Origin: DATAOG01 sp963840925
GTDB lineage: Bacteria; Pseudomonadota; Alphaproteobacteria; Geminicoccales; Geminicoccaceae
DNA length: 64,000 nt
Direction of reading: 5' to 3'
NCBI GenBank assembly: GCA_963840925.1
Contig: CAWJAY010000020.1
Span: 48,143 to 112,142, forward strand
Shown one piece after another: positions 54,558 to 64,000 of the stretch (position 1 is the first letter of the stretch; each line of letters opens with the position of its first letter). The notes under the pieces are model-generated. The model was given only the letters and a program-made list of their open reading frames with translations, made no database searches and had not been told where the DNA came from. The position numbers and the translations under genes were made by a program.

Positions 54558-55339
54558 GGGCTGAACCTGACCGACACCTGGCCCAGGATGCCGAAGTCGC
54601 CGACCGCGGTCTGGCCGGGCTCGAGGAGCACGAGGCCGGTCGTGGTCCCGGTGCTGACGATCTGGCCGGCCGGCAGCGTCCGGCCGCGCGCGGTGTAGCG
54701 GTTGACGAACCAGGCCAGCACGTTGAGCGGATGGCCGAGCACGAGCGCGCCGGTGCCCGCCGCCTTCGGCGCGCCGTCGATCTCGAGCCGGACCTCGTGG
54801 GTCGCGAGATCGAGGCTCTGCCAGTCGAGCCGCGCGGCGCCGAGGACCAGGGCGCCGTTGACGCCGCAGTCGGCGATCGCCGAGGGCGCGCCGTATTTGA
54901 TCGGGTGGTCGAGGCGCGGGCTCACGACCTCGATCGCCGGGATCGGCGCGCTCACCCGTTCGGCCGCCTCGTGGGGCTCGTAGGGCCGCTCGCGCGGCTC
55001 GAAATCGGCCGCCAGCCGGAACGCGAACTCGCACTCGATGCCGCGCAGCGGGAAATCCGCGGCCGGCAGTTCGGCGGGCGACGCGAACACGACCGGCGCC
55101 AGCACCGGCCCGTAGAACGGTTCCTCGATGCCGAACAGCCGCTGGGTCGCCAGGGCGGTGCAGCCGACCTTCCAGCCGGCGACCGGCTGGCCGAAGCCCG
55201 CGACGAACGCCTCCTGGATGGCGTAGCCGTCGTCCAGGGTCTGCGGCCGGCACGCCTCGGGCAGGCCCGCGAGCGCCGTCCGGCTGCGCCGGGCCTCGGT
55301 CAGCGCCGCGACCGCCGCGCGGACTGCGCTCGGTGTCAT
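54554..55339 (-). CDS. 2-keto-4-pentenoate hydratase-like (MhpD/FAH family) enzyme
   Basis: A 261-residue member of the FAH-superfamily hydratase/decarboxylase group. DDGYAIQEAFVAGFGQPVAG, then WKVGCTALATQRLFGIEEPF, FPLRGIECEFAFRL (metal Glu pair in ECEFAF), AIADCGVNGALVLG and LAWFVNRYTARGRTLPAGQI, then VSTGTTTGLVLLEPG are the family pattern. The actual substrate cannot be assigned; no catechol meta-cleavage genes are nearby. Confidence 0.82.
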   Translation of the reverse strand: MTPSAVRAAVAALTEARRSRTALAGLPEACRPQTLDDGYAIQEAFVAGFGQPVAGWKVGCTALATQRLFGIEEPFYGPVLAPVVFASPAELPAADFPLRGIECEFAFRLAADFEPRERPYEPHEAAERVSAPIPAIEVVSPRLDHPIKYGAPSAIADCGVNGALVLGAARLDWQSLDLATHEVRLEIDGAPKAAGTGALVLGHPLNVLAWFVNRYTARGRTLPAGQIVSTGTTTGLVLLEPGQTAVGDFGILGQVSVRFSP

Positions 55340-55409
55340 CCTCTGGCTCCTCCCTCTCAGATCTCGAGCCCGGCGGCAAGCCCTACCACCGGGCGACCGC
55401 TCTGAGCGT

Positions 55410-55835
55410 TCAGCCGCCGGCGGCCTCGATCAGCGCCTGGGCGATCCGGATCTGGCGCTCGGCGCGCCCGCGCTCGGCGTCGCTTTGGGCTTCACGGAGT
55501 TTGTCCTCGGCGTCCTGCAGCCGTAGGCGCGCCGCCTCGCGGTCGATCTCCTCGACCGGCATCGCCTCCTCGGCGAGCACGGTGCAGCCGCGCTCGTTGA
55601 CCTCGGCGAAGCCGCCGGCGACGAAGATCCGCCGGGTCACCTGGTTGCCCTCCCAGGTCTCGAGCACGCCCGGCCGCAACAGCGACATCAACAGGCTGTG
55701 GCCGGGCAGGACGCCGAAATCGCCGGCCTCGCCCGGGGCCACGACCATGTCGACCAGCGCGCTCGCCAGCAGCCGCTCCGGCGCCACCAGCTCGAACTCG
55801 ACCTTGTTGCCAGGCGCAGTTCCGGCTTCGGCCAC
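55410..55835 (-). CDS. atpC: ATP synthase epsilon subunit
   Basis: The 141-residue central-stalk and regulatory subunit of F1. The beta sandwich (VEFELVAPERLLASALVDMV, then APGEAGDFGVLPGHSLLMSL) and helical C-terminus (IDREAARLRLQDAEDKLREA) are complete. It is the last gene of the atpHAGDC cluster. Confidence 0.95.
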   Translation of the reverse strand: MAEAGTAPGNKVEFELVAPERLLASALVDMVVAPGEAGDFGVLPGHSLLMSLLRPGVLETWEGNQVTRRIFVAGGFAEVNERGCTVLAEEAMPVEEIDREAARLRLQDAEDKLREAQSDAERGRAERQIRIAQALIEAAGG

Positions 55836-55847
55836 CCGTCAGGCTCC

Positions 55848-57288
<1,441 letters not shown>

Positions 57289-57315
57289 CGTGGTTCCTCA
57301 GATCGGGCGGGCGCA

Positions 57316-58206
57316 TCAGAGCGCCTCGGCGCCGGAGACGATCTCGATCAGCTCCTTGGTGATCTGCGCCTGACGGGTGCGGTTATAGAACGTGGTCAGG
57401 CGATCGATCATGTCACCGGCGTTGCGGGTCGCATTCTCCATCGCGGTCATTCTGGCACCCTGCTCGCTGGCCGCGTTCTCGACCAGCGCGCCGTAGATCT
57501 GGACCGCAAGGTTGCGCGGCAGGAGCTCGCGCAGGATCGCCGCCTCGTCGGGCTCGAACTCGTAAACCGCCTGCACCTCGCCCGGACCGCCCTCGCCGGG
57601 CTCGGCGGCCGTCGCCTCGACCGGGATCAGCTGCTGCAGGGTCAGGACCTGGGTGATCGCCGAGCGGAAGCGATTGAACGCGATCGTGCAGACGTCGAAC
57701 TCGCCGGCCTGGTACATGCCGTCGATCCGCTCGGCGATCTGGACCGCCTCGGCGTACTCGAGCCGGCGCCGGCCGACGCCCTCGACCGTGCCCACGATCG
57801 CATCGCCGAGCTCGCGCCGCAGCATGTCGCGGCCCTTGCGGCCGACGCATAGCACCTTGACCTGTTTGCCGCGCTCGCGCAGGTCCCGGATGCGCTGGCG
57901 CACGCCGCGCACGATCGAGCTGTTGAAGCCGCCGCACAAGCCCCGGTCGGCGGTCGCGACCACGATCAGGTGGACCTCGTCGCGGCCGGTCCCGGCGAGC
58001 AGCGGCGGCGTGCCCTCGCGGTCGGCGACCCCGGCCCCGAGATTGGCCAGCATCATCGCCATGCGCTCGGCGAACGGCCGCGCCGCCTCGGCCTGCTCCT
58101 GCGCCCGCTTGAGCCTGGAGGCGGCGACCAGCTTCATCGCGCTGGTGATCTTCTGCGTCTGCTTGACGCTGCCGATCCGGGTGCGCAGGTCCTTGAGGCT
58201 GGGCAT
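57316..58206 (-). CDS. atpG: ATP synthase gamma subunit
   Basis: The 296-residue rotor shaft. The N-terminal helix PSLKDLRTRIGSVKQTQKIT, then SAMKLVAASRLKRAQEQAEA, and the C-terminal helix ENATRNAGDMIDRLTTFYNR, then TRQAQITKELIEIVSGAEAL, are highly typical. DRGLCGGFNSSIVRGVR marks the central domain. It lies between alpha and beta as usual. Confidence 0.96.
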   Translation of the reverse strand: MPSLKDLRTRIGSVKQTQKITSAMKLVAASRLKRAQEQAEAARPFAERMAMMLANLGAGVADREGTPPLLAGTGRDEVHLIVVATADRGLCGGFNSSIVRGVRQRIRDLRERGKQVKVLCVGRKGRDMLRRELGDAIVGTVEGVGRRRLEYAEAVQIAERIDGMYQAGEFDVCTIAFNRFRSAITQVLTLQQLIPVEATAAEPGEGGPGEVQAVYEFEPDEAAILRELLPRNLAVQIYGALVENAASEQGARMTAMENATRNAGDMIDRLTTFYNRTRQAQITKELIEIVSGAEAL

Positions 58207-58227
58207 CGCTCAAGCTTGAGCCCGGGC

Positions 58228-59759
<1,532 letters not shown>

Positions 59760-59760
<1 letters not shown>

Positions 59761-60319
59761 CAGGCAGCCCCCTTCATGGCCAGCTCGAGCCGCTGGAGTT
59801 TGGTCCGGAGCGAGGCGTCGACCATGCGCGAGCCGATCCGCACGACCAGCCCGCCGAGCAGCCCCGGATCGACCGCGCGCGACGGGTCACGGTCTGGCCG
59901 ATCGCCGCCGACAGCTGCTCGCGCGCGCGCTCGGCCTGGGCCTCGGACAGCGGCACCGCCGAGACCAGCTCGGCGCCGACCTCGCCCTTGTGGCGCGCGA
60001 GCATCGCCTGATAGGCGGCGATGATCTGGGCAGGGCGGACAGCCGGCGCTTGTGCGCGAGCAGGCCCAGGAACTGCAGCGTCAGCTGCTCGAAGCCGGCG
60101 CGCTCGGCGAGCGCCGTGATCGCCCGGCCCTGGTCCTCGCGGGCCAACACCGGGCTGCGGATCAGGCGCCGCAGATCGGCGCTCTGATCGAGCAGGGAAC
60201 GCGAAATTGTCGAGATCGCCCGCGACCGCATCGAGCGCGTCCCGGTCTTCGGCGAGCTCGAACAGGGCCGTAGCATAGCGGCACGCCAAGCCCGACGCGT
60301 GGGCTGATGATGCAGGCAA
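59760..60319 (-). pseudogene. atpH: ATP synthase delta subunit, several frame breaks
   Basis: The stator subunit on top of F1. Pieces in all three frames line up: SGLACRYATALFELAEDRDA, then RSLLDQSADLRRLIRSPVLA, ITALAERAGFEQLTLQFLGL, IIAAYQAMLARHKGEVGAEL, SEAQAERAREQLSAAIGQTV, and finally LLGGLVVRIGSRMVDASLR and LAMKGAA with TGA at 59760. At least three one-base breaks are needed (about 60199, 60035 and 59885). The start is a TTG or lies slightly upstream. Likely sequencing error. Confidence 0.85.
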
Positions 60320-60504
60320 TCCGATGCTTCCCCGGCTTCCAGAGAACCCGACCGACGGTCACGAAATGACCGGGACTCGCGCCTTCCCGTGCAGCGCGGC
60401 CCGAATAACACAGGGCCTCTCGGCCGTGCAAGCCGACAGCGCGCCGCAGCCCGCAGCCCCGGGCAGGCGCGCCGATCGGCGCGTTGGCCAAGCTCCCCCG
60501 CAAG

Positions 60505-62710
60505 TCACAGGAAGCTGTGGAGGTCGATGTCGACCTGGAGGCGAGGTCGCCCGGGAGCCTGCGGCCTTGACCCAGGGTCGGAGCAGCGCCGGGAAGGTCG
60601 ATCTCGGGCGCGCGATCACCAGCAGGCGCTGGCGGTAGCGGCCGCGCAGCAAAGCAGCGGCGCCGGTGCCGGGCCGAGCCGCGCACACCCGCGGCGCCGG
60701 CGCCGCGCGCCAGCCGCCGCCAGGCGGCGCACCGCCTGGAGTCCCGGCCGGTGACGATCAGCGCCGCCAGCCGCCCGAACGGCGGCATGCCGCGTCGCGC
60801 CGCTCGGCCAGCTCCTCGCGTAGAAGCGCGTCCTTGTCGCCGCCGCCAGCGCCTGCATCACCGGGTGCTCCGGCAATGGGTCTGGATCAGGACCCGGCCG
60901 CGGCGCGCCGCCGCGCCCGGCCCGGCCCGCCACCTGGTAGAGCAGCTGGAACTGGCGCTCCGCGGCGCGCAGATCGCCGCCCGCGAGGCCGAGATCGCCA
61001 TCGACCACGCCGACCAGGGTCAGATCCGGGAAATGGTGGCCCTTGGCGATGATCTGGGTGCCGATCAGAAGGTCGAGCTCATCGTCGCGCATCGCGCCGA
61101 GCAGCGCCGCAACCGCGTTCGGGCCGGCCGGCTCGTCGCTGGTCAGGATCGCGACCGCGCAGTCTGGCGGCGGCGCCCGGACCTCCTCGGCCAGGCGCTC
61201 GACCCCGGGCCGCAGGCGACCAGCGCTCGACCGTGCCGCAGCTCGGGCAATGGTCGGGCTCGGCGCGGCCGTAGCCGCAGTGATGGCAGACAGACGCTGG
61301 CGCAGGCGGTGGGTCACGAGCCAGGCGCTGCAGTTCGGGCAGCGCAGGCGATGGCCGCAGGCCCGGCAGAGCGTGGCGGCGCGAAGCCGCGCCGGTCAGG
61401 AACAAGAGCGCCTGCTCGCCGGCGCCGAGCGTCGCCGTCGACGCCGCGCGCAAGCTGGGCGCCAGCAATGAGCCCGCGCGGCGGGCGATCACGCCTGAGG
61501 TCGATGAGGCGCGACCGCCGGCATCTCGCGCCGCCGTGCCCGGGCCGGCAGCAGCAGGGCTCGCCGGCCGCGCGCGCGCCGACGGCGCCGGCGATCGCCC
61601 CATGGTCCAAGCAGTCTCGAGCGCCGGCGTCGCCGGCGAGCAGGATGCGGGCAGCCTTCGAGCCGGGCGCGCGCGAGCGCCAGATCGCGGCCGTGGTAGG
61701 GCACGCCGTCCTCCTGCTTGAAGCCTGATCGTGCTCTTCGTCGACCACGATCAGGCCGAGGTCCGGCGACCGGCAGGAAGAGCGCCGAGCGGGCGCCGAT
61801 CACGATGGGCTCACGGCCCAGGGCGATCCGCCGCCAGGTCCGCCGCGGGGCGCGCCACGTCGAGGCCGGAATGCCAGGCGGCAGGCGGCCGGCCGAAGCG
61901 CCGCTCGAAGCGCTCGAGCAGCTGGGCGGTGAGCGCGATCTCGGGCAGGAGGATCAGCGCCTGCTTGCCCGCGCGCGAGCGTCGCCGCGACCGCCTCGAG
62001 GTGGACTCGGTCTTGCCCAGCGCCGGGCACGCCTTCGAGCAGCGTGACCCTGGCCGCGCGCGGCACCGCGCAGAGCGTGCCGCGGCCGCAGCCTGCGCCG
62101 GCGACAGCGTCGACCGGCGCCGGTGGCGGTGCGGGCGGGCCGTCCGCGGCTCCGGCACGGCATCGGGCTCAGCAGGCCGGCCCGGGCATGCCGCACGGCC
62201 CCGGCGCCGACCCCGGCCGGCGCGCGATCTCGGCCGGACCGCGCGGTCGCGATCGGCCAGGGCGGCGAGCACGGCCCGCCGCCGCGCTCGATGCGGTCTC
62301 GCTCGCGGCAGCCGCCGCCGGCACCAGGCCGAGCTGCCGCGGCGGCGGCTCGAGGGCGGCCGGCACGCTCGAGCGCGACTGCGAGCGCGGCACCGAGCGG
62401 CGCCAGCGTGACCGCCGCGACGTGCTCGATCAGCCGGCGCAGCGGCGCGGCAGGGCGGTGCCTCGAGGCGGCGCAGGATCGGCTTCAGCCGCGCCGCCGG
62501 CACCGGCGCGCCGGCGCTGACGGCCGCAGGCGCGTCCCAGACCGCGCCGACCACCTGGCGCGACCCGAAGGGCACCTCGACCAGGTCGCCCGGTGCCGCC
62601 CGGAGATCCGCCGGCGGCGCGTAGTCGAACGGCGCCTCCAGCGGCAGCGGGACCAGGACCGGACCGTCGGGATCATCGCGGGCGGGCCGCTCACGCCTAC
62701 TCCGGCTTAC
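60505..62710 (-). pseudogene. priA: primosomal helicase PriA, many frame breaks
   Basis: The replication-restart helicase. Segments in changing frames give the N-terminal DNA-binding region (VLVPLPLEAPFDYAPPADLR, then PGDLVEVPFGSRQVVGAVWD), the Walker A region in degraded form, ALILLPEIALTAQLLERFER, the zinc-binding cysteine region (CRACGHRLRCPNC-like pieces near 61360), LIGTQIIAKGHHFPDLTLVG, VVDGDLGLAGGDLRAAERQF, then QLLYQVAGRAGRG, and the end VDIDLHSFL with TGA at 60505. Eight or more indels would be needed to restore it. Divergent from xerC, as in many alphaproteobacteria. Confidence 0.8.
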
Positions 62711-62761
62711 GCGAGCACCGGCTGCCCGAGGCACTGTCGCGGGAGACGGCGTCGGAGATCG

Positions 62762-63695
62762 ACGTGATGCGCTCGTTCCGAGCGCCGGGCCGGAGGTCGA
62801 CGCGGTGGCCGCGGCGCTGGCGCGACTGGCTCTCCCATGAGAACGCCGGCGGCCGCCGACCGTAAGGCCTACAGACCGATCTCGCGGTTTTCTGGCGTTC
62901 TACTGCGATCATCTCGGCGGCCCGCCGGGGCTCGACCAGCTGGCCGACCTCGCCGCGGCCGACTTCCGCGCCTGGCTCGCCTGGCGCCACCGCGCAGGGC
63001 CTGGCCCGGACCTCGACCGCGCGGGCGCTGGCCGCGCTCCGGGCTTCTACCGCTAGCTCGACCGTCAGCACAGCCCCCACAACGCCGCGCTAAGGGCGAT
63101 GCGCAGCCCGGGCTGTCAAACGGCTGCCGCGGCCGCTCTCGCCCGGGCAGGCGCGGGCGCTGATCCAGGAGGTCGCCGAGTCGCCAGGCCCGCTGGGTCG
63201 CGAGCCGGGATCTGGCGCTGCTCCTGCTGCTCTACGGCGCGGGCCTGCGGATCGGCGAGGCGCTGGCGCTGGAGCGTCGGCGCGCTCGGCGCGAGCCGCC
63301 CGCCAGCGGCCTCACGGTCACCGGCAAGGGCCGCAAGCAGCGGCTCGTGCCCCTGCTGCCGGTGGTGGCTCAGGCACTGGCGGCCTACCTCAGATCCTGT
63401 CCGCCCGCGCCCGGCGCCGAGGCGCCGCTGTTCGTCGGCCTGCGCGGCCGGCGTCTGCAACCGGCGCTCGTCCGCCGAGCATGCAGGTGTGCTGCGGCCC
63501 CTCGGGCTGCCGGAAACCGCCACGCCCGCACGCGCTCCGCCAAAGTTCGCAACCCACCTCCTGGCCGGCGGCGCCGATCTGCGGGTGATCCAGGAACTGC
63601 TCGGCCACGCCAGCCTGTCGACGACGCAAGGCTATACCGGGATCGAAGGCGAACGCTGATGCGGCTCGTACCATGATGCCCGTCCGCGCGCCTGG
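62762..63695 (+). pseudogene. xerC: tyrosine recombinase XerC, many frame breaks
   Basis: The chromosome-dimer resolution recombinase. Pieces found in different frames include WLSHE near the start, a core-binding stretch (LADLAAADFRAWLAWRHRAG), catalytic-domain LLLLYGAGLRIGEALALE with the first Arg, LTVTGKGRKQRLVPLLPVVA with the Lys, and ELLGHASLSTTQGYT with the last His and the Tyr nucleophile. The end RLMRLYHDARPRA again needs indels. The exact start is unclear. Confidence 0.75.
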
Positions 63696-63749
63696 GCCGG
63701 ACCGACGGGGCGCGGTCGCGGCCGCCGGCGGGGGCTCGACCCGGCGGTC

Positions 63750-64000
63750 GCGATGACACCGGCAGTACGGCGTCCTGGTCGTCGTCGCGGTCTTCGTGGC
63801 GGCGCGCTGGTCAGCGGCCTCGTCCTGTGCTGCGTCTGGTCAGCTGGAATGGCTACCGTGACCGGCTGACCAAGCAGGCCGCGGCGATCACCGGCCAGAC
63901 CGCTCGCGATCGGCGGCGAGGTCGGCTCGAGCTCTGCCGCGGCCGACGCTGACGTTGGCGGAAGCGACCGTCGAGCCCATCGGCCGCCGCCGCCGGCCGC
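63750..64000 (+). pseudogene. possible AsmA-family protein, partial and frame-broken
   Basis: In shifting frames the sequence gives a hydrophobic start (VLVVVAVFV) followed by YRDRLTKQAAAITGQT, AIGGEVG and, later, TLAEATVEP, resembling the N-terminus of AsmA-like envelope proteins (helix, then WNxYRDxLxxxAxxxTGxxLxIxGxV). The window ends before the domain can be confirmed. Confidence 0.4.

Overview
The window is high-GC chromosomal DNA from an alphaproteobacterium, probably of a Rhodospirillales or Geminicoccales type. The main support is conserved gene order: mrp, hflKC, DUF2065, degP-like protease, serB, miaA, ilvI, ilvN, ilvC and leuA, followed by mreBCD-mrdA-rodA, and atpHAGDC next to priA and xerC. 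No rRNA, tRNA or CRISPR array was seen.

Layout. 1-2.8 kb (minus): an operon of two GT4 glycosyltransferases and a small protein; the first runs off the left edge. 2.9-9.4 kb: a sparse accessory stretch with a Crp-type regulator, a broken GGDEF gene, a truncated fatty acid desaturase, several conserved hypotheticals and repeated palindromes. 9.4-11.8 kb: an intact IS256-family element, then an IS6-family remnant fused to a broken YddA/SbmA-type ABC transporter gene. 11.9-16.3 kb (minus): a zinc-type operon behind a Zur-like operator, with a 45-residue membrane protein, ATPase, permease, zinc-type binding protein, a DUF1007 protein and a NicO transporter. 16.4-19.1 kb: upp, a lipoprotein hydrolase and a hypothetical. 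19.3-22.5 kb: a catabolic cluster (Ldh-family dehydrogenase, LhgO-like oxidase, KdgK-like kinase). 22.8-24.2 kb: a secreted protein and a two-CXXCH cytochrome, followed by a stray copy of part of the kinase gene. 24.2-26.2 kb: a membrane-protein gene split by an IS1595-family element, then DUF421. 26.3-30.5 kb: a D-cysteine desulfhydrase-like enzyme, two DNA glycosylases, a frameshifted sugar isomerase and an AbrB/PIN toxin-antitoxin pair. 30.2-38 kb: the rod-shape cluster and leuA. 38.4-46.5 kb: branched-chain amino acid genes, interrupted between ilvN and ilvC by two toxin-antitoxin modules and a Uma2 gene. 46.5-55.3 kb: serB, the protease and HflKC, mrp, an alkylguanine methyltransferase, Uma2 and a hydratase. 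55.4-60.3 kb: ATP synthase F1 genes. 60.5-64 kb: priA, xerC and a possible asmA-like gene, all heavily frameshifted.

Single-base frame breaks are scattered through the window and become dense after about 59.8 kb. Because they hit essential genes (atpD, atpH, priA), sequencing or assembly error is the simplest explanation there. Elsewhere (toxin genes, GGDEF, isomerase, IS6 remnant) real decay cannot be separated from error by eye. The most informative biology is the zinc operon with its uncharacterised small protein, the clean IS1595 gene disruption, the rodA frame that runs into an antitoxin gene, and the fact that all three toxin genes are frame-broken while their antitoxins are intact.
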